Shown: in pieces, positions 8,611 through 16,738 of the stretch | How positions within the stretch are numbered: the first letter of the stretch is position 1 | Layout: every line of letters begins with the position of its first letter | Assembly (NCBI RefSeq): GCF_000337595.1 | Contig: NZ_AOIL01000018.1 | Coordinates: forward strand, 1 to 64,000 | From: Natrialba taiwanensis DSM 12281 | Lineage (GTDB): Archaea > Halobacteriota > Halobacteria > Halobacteriales > Natrialbaceae | Direction: 5' to 3' | Length of the DNA stretch: 64,000 nucleotides | Notes under the pieces: generated by a model | Told to the model about the DNA's origin: nothing | The model's input: the letters and a program-made list of their open reading frames with translations, nothing else | Database searches by the model: none | Position numbers and translations under genes: made by a program

Positions 8611-9053
8611 ACGCAAACGTCTCAGCGACAATACAAGAGTGGTTCGACTCACTGGGTCACCAGACCTGATTCGATCAGGTAGTCGCCGCCACCATCCCAT
8701 CATGGAACGGTTCACTGATTCGCTGTGCGGTCGACCGAAGGGAGCGAGCGGGCCGACGACCGACCCGTAGGGGGGGAGGAGTTCTTTTCATCGAAGTTTT
8801 GCCGAGGGTCAGCTTTGCTGGCCCGCAGCGCAAAAGTTCGATCTGCACGTCTAGTCGCTGGCAGATTCAGCGAAACATGAGTAGAACTACTCTTCAAGTG
8901 ATCTTTGAAAAGCGTTTAGCGCACGGTCCACTGCCGTCCCAACTTATCGTCACTCCGCCCAGCACGACGGGGCGATAGCAAACCCGAACGAGTTCGGATT
9001 CCGCGCTCGCACGTTCCGTACTCCATAAGGTTCCTCGCTACGAAGGCCCGAAC
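8611..9053. other. Long intergenic region with hairpin and REP-like sequence
   Basis: 443 bases with no convincing gene. It contains a CGAAGGGAGCGAGCGG stretch (8735-8750) of the GAGCGA type repeated in haloarchaeal genomes, a G-rich run (GGGGGGAGGAG near 8770), a large hairpin (8790-8842), and the aldo/keto reductase promoter just before 9054. It could be the relic of a palindromic element or encode a small RNA. Confidence 0.55.
8790..8842. repeat. Large imperfect hairpin, possible small RNA or palindromic element
   Basis: The arm ATCGAAGTTTTGC...GGGTCAGC (8790-8813) pairs with GCTGGCCC...GCAAAAGTTCGAT (8817-8842) around a TTT loop. The apical eight pairs (GGGTCAGC/GCTGGCCC, one G-U) and the basal ATCGAA-TTTTGC pairs are continuous, with a small internal loop between. 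It stands about 210 bases before the aldo/keto reductase start and is followed by no strong U-run, so a simple terminator is less likely than a repeated palindrome or structured RNA. Confidence 0.5.
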
Positions 9054-10148
9054 ATGCAGCACAGTGAACTCGGTGACTCCGGTGTCGAGGTGAGCGAAGT
9101 CGGGTTCGGCGCGTGGACCGTCGGCACCGACTGGTGGGGCGATCGCTCCGAGGAGGAGGCGATCGAGATGCTCCGGTACGCCGTCGATCAGGGCATCACC
9201 TACTTCGATACGGGCGACGTCTACGGCCACGGCCGCAGCGAGGAGCTGGTCGGAAAGGCGCTGGCCGACGTCCGCGACGACGTGACGATCGCGACCAAAG
9301 TCGGCTACGACTTCTACAACAATCCCCAGGCCGGACACGGCGAGATTCCCAAGCAGATGACTCCCGAGTACCTCCGGGATGCCGTCGAGCAGAGCCTCGA
9401 CCGACTCGGACTGAACTCGATCGACGTCCTTCAGCTCCACAACGCCAACGTCGACGAGATCACGCCCGACGTGCTCGAACTGCTCGATGAACTCGAAGAG
9501 GAAGGGAAGATCGACGCCACAGGACTGGCGCTTGGCCCCTCGATCGGCTGGCTCGCCGAGGGTGACTTCGCCATCGAAAAGGAGTTCGACTCCGTCCAGT
9601 TGGTGTGGAACATGCTCGAACAGGAGGTCGGCACCCACTTCCTCGAAACCATCGCGGAGACGAACTCATCGACGAGTCTCATCCCGCGAGTCCCACACTC
9701 CTCCGGCATCCTCAACGAGCAGGTTACACCAGAAACTGAACTCGGCGAGGGCGATCACCGCGGCTTCCGTCCCGACGAGTGGTACGAAACCGGGTGGGAG
9801 AAACTCGAGAAACTGCGCTTCCTCGAACGCGCGGAGCCACGCTCCGCGAGCGAAGCGAGCGACGGAAGCGACCGCGAGCGGACGATGGGCCAGGCTTCGA
9901 TCGCGTGGCTCCTCTCACACGACGCCGTTGCAACCGTCACGCCGACGTTCCGGACGACCGATGATATCGACGAATGGGCGGCGGCGAGTGACGTTCCGAA
10001 ACTCTCGACCGAGGAACTGGATCGCGTCGCTGAACTCTACGAGAACGACTTCGGAATCGACCGCGACGACGGCATGGACTCCCTCCGTACGTCGGTCGAC
10101 GGTGCTGACATCGAGTCGGCCGGACTGGACAAACTTGCGGCCGACTGA
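9054..10148 (+). CDS. Aldo/keto reductase
   Basis: 364 residues, soluble NADPH-dependent oxidoreductase of the TIM-barrel AKR family. The tetrad is visible: Asp52 and Tyr57 in YFDTGDVYGHG, Lys82 in ATKVGYD and His129 in LQLHN. Cofactor-side elements follow, including the QASIAWLLSHDAVATVTP block. Compared with usual members (about 310-330 residues) it has an insert near residues 259-276 (EPRSASEASDGSDRER). The DNA there is a hairpin plus GAGCGA repeats, which looks like an in-frame palindromic insertion just before the conserved QASIAWLL strand. Substrate unknown. Monocistronic, with an AT-containing promoter (CCATAAGG) about 25 bases upstream. Confidence 0.93.
   Translation: MQHSELGDSGVEVSEVGFGAWTVGTDWWGDRSEEEAIEMLRYAVDQGITYFDTGDVYGHGRSEELVGKALADVRDDVTIATKVGYDFYNNPQAGHGEIPKQMTPEYLRDAVEQSLDRLGLNSIDVLQLHNANVDEITPDVLELLDELEEEGKIDATGLALGPSIGWLAEGDFAIEKEFDSVQLVWNMLEQEVGTHFLETIAETNSSTSLIPRVPHSSGILNEQVTPETELGEGDHRGFRPDEWYETGWEKLEKLRFLERAEPRSASEASDGSDRERTMGQASIAWLLSHDAVATVTPTFRTTDDIDEWAAASDVPKLSTEELDRVAELYENDFGIDRDDGMDSLRTSVDGADIESAGLDKLAAD
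9830..9882 (+). repeat. Palindromic element inserted in frame in the aldo/keto reductase gene
   Basis: CGCGGAGC (9830-9837) and GCTCCGCG (9841-9848) form a perfect 8-bp stem with a 3-base loop. They are followed by GAGCGAAGCGAGCGAC-type repeats up to 9882. It encodes about 18 Ser/Arg/Glu-rich residues absent from ordinary AKR sequences. Elements of this GC-rich type are repeated in haloarchaeal genomes; that this one is a mobile insertion is inferred. Confidence 0.6.
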
Positions 10149-10288
10149 CGTGCGATAGCGGTTGTGGCTGCGTACTGGTTTGACCGGCCAGCGCTTGGAT
10201 TTTGCTGGGATTCCGGCTTGGTATCGATTCATTTATCATCACGCGTACATCCATGGGTGAGTATGACTATCGAGGAGGAGCCAATCCG

Positions 10289-11275
10289 ATGAACGTGCTA
10301 CGACTGGGAGAGCGTATCGGCGAGTTCACGAGCACGTACTTCGTCGTCTGGATCCTGCTCGGGTCGGCCGTTGCGCTGTACTCGCCGGCGACGGTCACGC
10401 CGCTCGGTGACCACATCGCCCTGTTCCTCGGCGTCATCATGCTCGGGATGGGGCTCACGCTGACGCCGGCGGACTTCCGGCGAATCCTCGATCGACCACG
10501 GGACGTTCTTATCGGTGCACTGACCCAGTGGGTCTGCATGCCGGTGTTCGCGTATCTGCTCGTTACGCTCCTTGATCTCCCGTGGGAACTCGGTATCGGA
10601 CTGCTCCTGCTCGGGGCTGCACCGGGTGGGACGGCCTCGAACGTGATGACCTACCTCGGTCGGGGCGACGTTGCCCTCTCGGTGACGATCACGTCGGTGA
10701 CGACGCTTGCCGCTCCGCTCGTCATGCCGGCGTGGATCGTGCTGCTCGCAGGCGAGGAAATTACAGTCACCTTCAGCGCGATGGCCGAAGAGATCCTGCT
10801 GATCGTCCTGATTCCAGTCGTCGCCGGGTTAGTCCTCCGAGTGCTTCTCGATCGGTATGCACCGACGGTAGCGAAGGCGGGGCTCTCTATCTTCCCGGCG
10901 ATCAGCGTGCTGACGATCGTCCTCATCGTCGCGGCAATCGTCGGTCTCAACGTCGACGAAATCTACAGCGCGAGCGCCGTCGTCTTCCTCGCGGTCATCG
11001 TCCACAACGCGCTCGGCCTCGGAGCGGGCTACGGCGTCGGTCATCTGACCGGAATGAGCGAGGAGCGAGCGCGGACCTGCGCGTTCGAGGTCGGTCTGCA
11101 GAACAGTGGCCTAGCAGTCGCGCTGGCCGTGGCGTTTTTCGATCCCATTACTGCCCTCATTCCGGCGCTGTTCAGTGTCTGGCACAATGTCACCGGTCCG
11201 GCGCTGGCAACAGCATTCGCTCGTACTGATGGAACGCCAGTTCCGACAGCTGATGGGGCGTCGACAGCGGATTGA
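10289..11275 (+). CDS. Bile acid:sodium symporter (BASS) family transporter
   Basis: 328 residues with about nine or ten hydrophobic helices. Family marks are GVIMLGMGLTLTPADFRRIL near the N-terminus, the GAAPGGTASNVMTYLGRGDVAL substrate/Na+ site motif, and the C-terminal FEVGLQNSGLAVALA. BASS proteins are secondary transporters that co-import organic anions (bile acids, 2-keto acids, pantoate and others) with Na+, plausible in a Na+-rich habitat. The start was chosen at 10289 because a GGAGGAG ribosome-binding site lies 8 bases before it; the frame extends up to 10202. Substrate unknown. Downstream of and co-directional with the aldo/keto reductase, 140 bases apart. Confidence 0.9.
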   Translation: MNVLRLGERIGEFTSTYFVVWILLGSAVALYSPATVTPLGDHIALFLGVIMLGMGLTLTPADFRRILDRPRDVLIGALTQWVCMPVFAYLLVTLLDLPWELGIGLLLLGAAPGGTASNVMTYLGRGDVALSVTITSVTTLAAPLVMPAWIVLLAGEEITVTFSAMAEEILLIVLIPVVAGLVLRVLLDRYAPTVAKAGLSIFPAISVLTIVLIVAAIVGLNVDEIYSASAVVFLAVIVHNALGLGAGYGVGHLTGMSEERARTCAFEVGLQNSGLAVALAVAFFDPITALIPALFSVWHNVTGPALATAFARTDGTPVPTADGASTAD

Positions 11276-11427
11276 TACTATGTCAATATACGCCCCAAAA
11301 TAGCACGCACAACCAATTATAGAACTAATACCAGACCTCACCACAACCCCATGCGCGAATTTCCTTAGTCTCTCTTAATCTCCTTGGAGATACGCTTTTC
11401 ACGCTGGTCGTTGCGAGACGCGGTAGC

Positions 11428-11895
11428 ATGGCAGACCCCACGTACGTACAGAAGGCATGCGCCTACATTACTCGCGAATCCGGCGAGTTATTGGTGTTCG
11501 AGGGACCGGAACACGACGGCCTTCAGATCCCGAAGGGGACACTCGAACCGGGTGAAACCCCACGAGAAGCACTCTTCAGGGAAGTTATCGAGGAGAGCGG
11601 CCTCGGAACGCTCAACGCGACCCGACACCTCTCGACCGACGTCTGGACTCGACGACACTCCCCGCCGAAGTGGTACGTCCGCCACTTCTTCCACGCGACC
11701 GTCTACGAACCGCGCGATCGATGGACCCACACCGTCACCGACGGCGGCGACGAACACGGCGCCGAGTTCGAACTCTACTGGATTCACCCGTCGACCGCCC
11801 GCGAGTTCGCCCTCGACCTCGACGATTACGTGCAGTTGCTCCCGCTGCCCGACCGGGCCGGCGAACGCAACGCTGAACTCGCGGCCTCGGATTGA
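11428..11895 (+). CDS. Nudix hydrolase
   Basis: 155 residues with a complete Nudix box at about residues 37-59 (GTLEPGETPREALFREVIEE, followed by SGL), fitting GX5EX7REUXEEXGU, so Mg2+-dependent hydrolysis of a nucleoside diphosphate derivative is expected. The N-terminal strand (YVQKACAYITRESGELLVFEG) and the WYVRHFFHATVY strand complete the fold. The specificity loop does not point to a known substrate, so a house-cleaning pyrophosphohydrolase is the most one can say. Convergent with the FAU-1 gene, 41 bases from its stop. Confidence 0.92.
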   Translation: MADPTYVQKACAYITRESGELLVFEGPEHDGLQIPKGTLEPGETPREALFREVIEESGLGTLNATRHLSTDVWTRRHSPPKWYVRHFFHATVYEPRDRWTHTVTDGGDEHGAEFELYWIHPSTAREFALDLDDYVQLLPLPDRAGERNAELAASD

Positions 11896-11936
11896 CGCGC
11901 TTCGCTCGTTGCTACGGGCCATCTGCCAGCCACACA

Positions 11937-13403
11937 CTACGTCGAAAGCGCCCGTTTGACTGCCGTCGCGACGGTCGTTGCCTTCTCCGCGAGTGCAGCC
12001 GAGACGAGGCCGTCGTCGACGGCAGCCTCGAGTTCAGCTTCGTCGACGATGTCGACGGTTCCGTCGGGAGTGCGGATTACGTCGACGTAGAGGTCGACGT
12101 ACCGGACCGTTTCGGGGAAGAGTTCGACCGGCGTGCAGACGTTGACGTAGGTGCCTTTCGTCGAGCCGTCGGCTGCCGTGTAGGTCGTCGGATACCACCA
12201 GCGCCCTTCGCGGAACTTCGTGACGGCGGTGTCGCCCGCTTCCTTCGGCGTGCCGAGGGCGTCGTAGGTGCCGCCGCCGCTCATCGTGCGCTCGAGCGTG
12301 AGTTTTCCCTCGGGGTCCCAGTCGGTCACGTCGCCGTACCCGAGCGAGATGCGCCTCCCGTCGGGTTTGCCGTGGCCGATTTCGAGTCGGTCGTCCGAAA
12401 CGGGACCGAACTGGCGAGCGACGGCGTCGAAGGGGAACGCGCCGTCCGCGTCCGCGTCCAGGTCAGCCGCGACCGAGCCACAGATCGCTTCCGCGAAGTC
12501 CACGGCTGAACTCGCCGCCCTGTCGGCGGCCTTGGTTCGGTGGTGGCCCGGCATCGTCGTTTCGACGGCGCGGCGGGCGTCGTCCAGGGCGAACCGGGAT
12601 TGCCGGCCGAACCAGAGCCACGCGGTCGTTCGAGGGGCGGCGAGCAGTTCTGGTTCGCCGGGTTCGGCCGGTGCGTCGGCGAGTTCAGTTTCGAGTTCGC
12701 GGGCGCGTTCGACGAGGCGTTCGAGGCCGGCTTCCATCGCTTCGAGATCCGCGTCGGCGGCGGCGTGGTGCCAGCGGAGTCCCCAGTCGTCCGGAACGTC
12801 CGCGGAGAGCAGGTCGGTCATGCCGACGAGTTCGTCGGCGCGCTCGCCACGAAGTGCGGCTGAAACGCCGGTTCGATCCCGCGAGAGGGTTCCGAGGCCG
12901 CTACGAACGGCGAGGGTCGGGGTGACCCGCGGCTCGTCGTCGGCCCACGGCGGAGCGGGTTCCGTGACCTGCACCCGGTAGCGGTTTCCGGTGTCGACGT
13001 AGCCGTCGACGTCGTCGTAATTCAGGTAGCCGCGGCGACCGTCGCCGAGGTCGACGACGGCACCGCTGCCGCCAGCGGCGTCGATCACTTCGGCGTCGAA
13101 GACGGCTCCGCGGGGAATGGTCGCAGTCCACCGGAAGGTATCGATCCCGACTGTGAGCGTGTCAGCAACGGGTTCGACGGCATCGCCGTCGCCCGACACC
13201 GACAGCCCCTGTCTGTCTCGAGTCGTCTCGATCGCCACGTCCGCCGGTGCAGCGTCGAACGACTGTGTGAAGCGCTCGCGGATCGGCTCGGATGCCTGGA
13301 CGACGCTGTACTCGTTCTCGGAGTCGTTCCCACCCGCGTCCTCGAGCAGATGCGTTACTGCCGTGGTGTAGATGCCGCGAACGCGAACCGCCGTCTCGGT
13401 CAT
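11937..13403 (-). CDS. FAU-1 family RNA-binding protein / ribonuclease (S1-like and DUF402)
   Basis: 488 residues, matching archaeal FAU-1. That protein binds AU-rich RNA and has been linked to RNase E/G-like 5S rRNA processing. An RNase E/G-type S1 region is seen around residues 98-150 (FDAEVIDAAGGSGAVVDLG, then RRGYLNYDDVDGYV). The C-terminal 150 residues are a DUF402 domain with its characteristic GTYVNVCTPVELFPETVRYV and DLYVDVIRTPDG, then VDEAEL. The middle part is Ala/Glu-rich and helical. Cytoplasmic. The upstream gene on the same strand (13492-13875) is 88 bases away and may share its transcript. Family assignment is good; the precise enzymatic activity here is inferred from homologues. 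Confidence 0.85.
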   Translation of the reverse strand: MTETAVRVRGIYTTAVTHLLEDAGGNDSENEYSVVQASEPIRERFTQSFDAAPADVAIETTRDRQGLSVSGDGDAVEPVADTLTVGIDTFRWTATIPRGAVFDAEVIDAAGGSGAVVDLGDGRRGYLNYDDVDGYVDTGNRYRVQVTEPAPPWADDEPRVTPTLAVRSGLGTLSRDRTGVSAALRGERADELVGMTDLLSADVPDDWGLRWHHAAADADLEAMEAGLERLVERARELETELADAPAEPGEPELLAAPRTTAWLWFGRQSRFALDDARRAVETTMPGHHRTKAADRAASSAVDFAEAICGSVAADLDADADGAFPFDAVARQFGPVSDDRLEIGHGKPDGRRISLGYGDVTDWDPEGKLTLERTMSGGGTYDALGTPKEAGDTAVTKFREGRWWYPTTYTAADGSTKGTYVNVCTPVELFPETVRYVDLYVDVIRTPDGTVDIVDEAELEAAVDDGLVSAALAEKATTVATAVKRALST

Positions 13404-13491
13404 CGAAAGCGAGCCCCTTCCGTCGCGTCGGTCACAATACGGGCAACCGCAGTCATGGACACAGTGGAAATCGGAGCTACGGCCATGACGA

Positions 13492-13875
13492 TCACCGCAG
13501 CGTCTCGCGGTCTGCCGCGAACCGAACGCGGCCGTTGATCGTCGGCCCGAGCGTCAACTCGACGAACTCGCTCTCCGCATCGAGTACACGCCCATCCTCA
13601 ACGTAGACGCCCCACGTATCGAACCGGAGCCAGCCGCGCATCTCGGCTGCGTGTGTCGTGATGTCGATGAACTCGACCGTATGTTCGGGATAGTCAGAGG
13701 CCGAGTGAGCCATGTCTATGTCGGAGTAGACGGTATCGTGCTCGTCGAAAAACGCTTCCAATGCCCCCGCGTCCTCCTCGACGAACTCGACGACGGCGTC
13801 GGACGCCGCCCGGAGGTCGTCGGTGTCGAGACCGACTGCCCGCAGTGCCTGCTGCGTTCGCTGGTCGAAGTGCAT
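13492..13875 (-). CDS. Haloarchaeal conserved protein of unknown function
   Basis: 127 residues, acidic, soluble, starting MHFDQRTQQALRAVGLDT. An N-terminal helical part (to about residue 45) precedes a beta-rich part (HTVEFIDITTHAAEMRGWLRF, TWGVYVEDGRVLDAESEFVELTLG). There are no Cys, membrane segment or catalytic motif. It resembles short haloarchaea-only families (DUF7532-like, tentative). It lies upstream of the FAU-1 gene on the same strand, so a link with RNA metabolism is possible but unsupported by motifs. Confidence 0.7.
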   Translation of the reverse strand: MHFDQRTQQALRAVGLDTDDLRAASDAVVEFVEEDAGALEAFFDEHDTVYSDIDMAHSASDYPEHTVEFIDITTHAAEMRGWLRFDTWGVYVEDGRVLDAESEFVELTLGPTINGRVRFAADRETLR

Positions 13876-13972
13876 ACCGGCCCGTTTGGACGGCAGGCCT
13901 TTGTGGATTCCGAGTCCGTCTCGTGTGACGGACTACTGAACGTTTGACTCAGTCGGCCAGTAGTGTCGATCG

Positions 13973-14146
13973 TCAGTCGTCGGCAAGAGCCGACTCTGGC
14001 GTGTCGGTGGTGTCCGATCGAGACTGACCGGCAGTGGCAGGGTCCGTCTGCTCGCGGCCGGCGGCGGCTGTCGTGTCGTCGTCATCGCGCTCACCGTCCG
14101 GATCCGGTGGGGCAGTGTAGTGGATGCCGCGACGTGCATTGTACAT
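13973..14146 (-). CDS. Small acidic protein (57 residues), unannotated-type ORF
   Basis: ATG at 14146 to TGA at 13973: MYNARRGIHYTAPPDPDGER continuing DDDDTTAAAGREQTDP... and ending ESALADD. The composition (Asp/Glu/Thr/Ala, few Lys) and codon choice match real haloarchaeal genes, unlike the overlapping Arg/Pro/Thr-rich frame from 14157. The N-terminal MYNARRGIHYTAPP is the only likely ordered part, and the rest is probably disordered. No function can be assigned. The divergent PrsW gene begins 119 bases away. Confidence 0.6.
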   Translation of the reverse strand: MYNARRGIHYTAPPDPDGERDDDDTTAAAGREQTDPATAGQSRSDTTDTPESALADD

Positions 14147-14265
14147 GTATCGGTCATGGCCGGTGGACCAGCATAAACATCGCCCTTATACGAACATGAG
14201 ACTCAATATCATACTAGGATCTCTGACGGCGAACGCTTACCGGACCGGCCGTTGTATCCCCGTTC

Positions 14266-15291
14266 ATGCAACGGAGGCGTGACCCAGTCGAACGAGCAGC
14301 CGACGAGTCGGAGGATCTGTACGATATCTCGACGTGGGAGCCACGGTCAGTCACCGACCGGCTCGCCTACTCGGTCTACAACGGGCTTAACTACGGCCTC
14401 CGCGCGATCGTCCTCATCGTCGCCACTGCGATCACGCTGTTCGTCCTCGTCCAACCGGCAGTTCTCGTCTCCGAAGACCCGTCGATAGCCGTCTTCTTCG
14501 GCCTCTCGATCATCCCCGCAGCCATCCTCGCGGCGTTCATCTGGTACTCGGATATCACGACCAACGAACCGCTCGGCGTCCTCGTCGCCACGTTCGTCCT
14601 CGCGGTCCTCTTTACCGCGTTCGCCGCTCTCGTGAACTCGACCGTCGGGCTTTGGGTCCGGGCGATTCCGGGAATCGGAACGATCCTCTTTTTCTACCTG
14701 ATCGTCGGTCCGGTCGAAGAAACCGTCAAACTCCTCGCCGTCCGCGTCTTCGCCTACCGTCGGGACACCTTCGACGCCGTCATCGTCGGCGCGGTCTACG
14801 GCGCGGTCGCCGGCCTCGGCTTCGCAGCGATCGAAAACGCGACCTACATCGCCAGCACGGTCGCCGAAATTCAGGCCCAATCCCAGACCGGACTCGGCCC
14901 GACCGCCGCGGCGACCAGCATCGCGGCCCTCCGCGCACTCGTCGGTCCCGGCCACGTCATCTACTCCGCCATCGCCGGCTACTACCTCGGCCTCGCGAAA
15001 TTCAATCCCAAATACGCCGGCCCACTCGTCGTCAAGGGCCTCCTTATCGCAGCGTTCATCCACGCCACCTACAACGTCACCGTCGGCATCGTTCCCGACC
15101 TCCTCGCCGCCGTCCTCCCCGTCGGCTTCGGCCTGGCGTTTCTCGGCTACGTCATCGCGTACAACCTCGGTGCCGGCTACTTCCTCTACCGGAAACTCTC
15201 CCGCTACCGCCGGCACTATCGGGACGTCAGGGACGACATGGAACCTGCGCCGCGGTCCGAACTGACCGAGTTCGAGCCACCACAGCGATAG
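14266..15291 (+). CDS. PrsW-type intramembrane metalloprotease
   Basis: 341 residues, multi-helix integral membrane protein. The PrsW/CAAX-protease-like motifs are all there: EExxK in GPVEETVKLLAVR, AIENATY, the membrane His in GHVIYSAIAGYYLG and FIHATYNV. In Bacillus, PrsW cleaves an anti-sigma factor inside the membrane; in archaea the substrate is unknown and may be a membrane-tethered regulator. About eight membrane segments are seen, with a short cytoplasmic N-terminus (MQRRRDPVERAADESED) and an acidic C-terminus. The HD-domain gene follows 58 bases downstream on the same strand and may be co-transcribed. Confidence 0.9.
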   Translation: MQRRRDPVERAADESEDLYDISTWEPRSVTDRLAYSVYNGLNYGLRAIVLIVATAITLFVLVQPAVLVSEDPSIAVFFGLSIIPAAILAAFIWYSDITTNEPLGVLVATFVLAVLFTAFAALVNSTVGLWVRAIPGIGTILFFYLIVGPVEETVKLLAVRVFAYRRDTFDAVIVGAVYGAVAGLGFAAIENATYIASTVAEIQAQSQTGLGPTAAATSIAALRALVGPGHVIYSAIAGYYLGLAKFNPKYAGPLVVKGLLIAAFIHATYNVTVGIVPDLLAAVLPVGFGLAFLGYVIAYNLGAGYFLYRKLSRYRRHYRDVRDDMEPAPRSELTEFEPPQR

Positions 15292-15349
15292 TCCCGCCGC
15301 CCCTCGACGCAACAATCGTTCTTTTACACCGCGGCCCGATGGCTCGCGC

Positions 15350-15901
15350 ATGAGCGAAGACACGGTCCGGACGGCATTCCCCGAACTCGATACTATCGAA
15401 GACGACGACCTGCGGGCCCGGGTCGTCGATGCCTGGACGACAGCTATCGCGGAAAACGAGATCGACGACCTCACCGCAATTCCCTGGCTGCCGCCGACAC
15501 AGCGCGAACTGGGGCTGCACAACGAGTTCCTGGTCGACCACGTGCGAGACGAGACCGCCTGCGCCGTCGCGCTCACGGAGACCCTCCTGGAGCGGCGAGC
15601 ACTTCCCCTCTCGCTGGATACGGTCATCGCAGGCGCACTCGTCCACGACGTGAGCAAACTCGCCGAGTTCAACGGCATGGACGAGACGGCCGTCTATAGC
15701 CTCCTCGGACATCCCTACTACGGCGTCCACGTCGTCACCCGGGCGGACTTGCCGATCGAACTCGCCCATATCGTCCTCTCGCACACGAGTCGAACCGCGG
15801 TCGAACCGGCGACGATCGAAGCCGAACTCGGCAGGCGGGCCGATGAGGTCGCGGCGGCCGCCATCCGCTCTCAGTCGACTGACGACCGCCGAACCGTCTA
15901 A
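15350..15901 (+). CDS. HD-domain metal-dependent phosphohydrolase
   Basis: 183 residues. HD superfamily signature: LHNEFLVDHVRDET gives the first His, ALVHDVSKLAEFNG the paired His-Asp, and GHPYYGVHV and VLSHTSR supply later His ligands. Such proteins hydrolyse nucleotides or cyclic nucleotides with divalent metal ions. There is no second domain that would suggest the substrate. The protein is soluble and acidic. It is convergent with riboflavin synthase and follows the PrsW gene. Fold and metal site are secure; the reaction is unknown. Confidence 0.85.
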   Translation: MSEDTVRTAFPELDTIEDDDLRARVVDAWTTAIAENEIDDLTAIPWLPPTQRELGLHNEFLVDHVRDETACAVALTETLLERRALPLSLDTVIAGALVHDVSKLAEFNGMDETAVYSLLGHPYYGVHVVTRADLPIELAHIVLSHTSRTAVEPATIEAELGRRADEVAAAAIRSQSTDDRRTV

Positions 15902-15960
15902 GAGAACAGACCGGTCCCGACGCACCTCTCTCACCACCGCATCACCACACGCCAGCAACG

Positions 15961-16626
15961 TTACTCGAATCGCGACTCGAGCAACCGCTCGACGTACTTC
16001 GCGAGCACATCGACCTCCAGGTGTACCGGGTCGCCGACCGCCTTCTCCGACAGCGTCGTGAACTCGTAGGTCGTCGGAATGATCGCGACCGTCACTTGGG
16101 CACGCCCGTCCCCGTCGGTTTCTAGATCGGCAACGGTCAGACTGATTCCGTCGAGCGTGATCGACCCTTTCTCGACGACGTACTGACCGTACCCGTCGGG
16201 GAGTTCGAACTCGAAGAACCAGTCACCTCCCGATTCGTCATCGGTCGGTTCGTCCGAAGCACGTGGTGCTTCGCTTTCCGCTACGGATTCGATCCCCGAA
16301 ATCGTCGCGACCGCATCGACGTGACCCTGCACGACGTGACCGTCGAATCGCCCGTCCGCCGGCATCGCTCGCTCTAAATTAACCGCGTCACCTTCCTCGA
16401 GTTCACCGAGATAGGATCGGGCGACGGTCTCGGCCGCGAGAAAGACCTCGAACCACGCGCCCGCTTCGTAGCGTTCGACCGTGAGACAGACGCCGCTGAC
16501 GCTGATACTCTGTCCGTGTTCGAGGCCGGTAGCGACCTCGTCGGCGGCGATCCGAAGCCGGAGCCCGTCGGCAGTTTGCTCCCGTCCGACGATCGTCCCG
16601 GTCTCTTCGACGATTCCCGTGAACAT
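15961..16626 (-). CDS. ribE: Riboflavin synthase
   Basis: 221 residues. It converts two 6,7-dimethyl-8-ribityllumazine molecules into riboflavin plus the pyrimidine by-product. This is the bacterial-type trimeric enzyme with two homologous lumazine-binding domains: MFTGIVEETGTI starts the first, which contains SVSGVCLTV, and the second repeats the pattern as ITLDGISLTV. Note that many other archaea use the unrelated RibC-type enzyme. An extra segment of about 20 residues (112-134, EAPRASDEPTDDESGG) interrupts the second domain between VDAVATISGI and DWFFEFELP, and its DNA holds a perfect hairpin, suggesting an in-frame insertion into a surface loop. Convergent with the HD gene. Confidence 0.95.
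   Translation of the reverse strand: MFTGIVEETGTIVGREQTADGLRLRIAADEVATGLEHGQSISVSGVCLTVERYEAGAWFEVFLAAETVARSYLGELEEGDAVNLERAMPADGRFDGHVVQGHVDAVATISGIESVAESEAPRASDEPTDDESGGDWFFEFELPDGYGQYVVEKGSITLDGISLTVADLETDGDGRAQVTVAIIPTTYEFTTLSEKAVGDPVHLEVDVLAKYVERLLESRFE
16255..16273 (-). repeat. Hairpin inside an extra segment of the riboflavin synthase gene
   Basis: CGAAGCAC (16255-16262) and GTGCTTCG (16266-16273) form a perfect 8-bp stem with a GTG loop. The hairpin lies within codons that add about 20 residues relative to the usual family length. On the coding strand the core reads GCACCACGTGC, similar in shape to the hairpin in the aldo/keto reductase gene. Confidence 0.55.
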
Positions 16627-16738
16627 ACTCGAAGGTGCCAGTCGACCCCTAAATCCGTTCCGATACCGTCATCCATCCCACTTCTGTGATAGAGCGCAGT
16701 CGTCGACCTTTTGATGACACCCACCGTAGCCCGGCGCA

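Noticed and set aside
13933-14157. 74-codon frame with MTDTCTMHVAAST start
   Set aside because: Thr/Pro/Arg-rich and overlaps a better acidic frame (13973-14146) in another phase.
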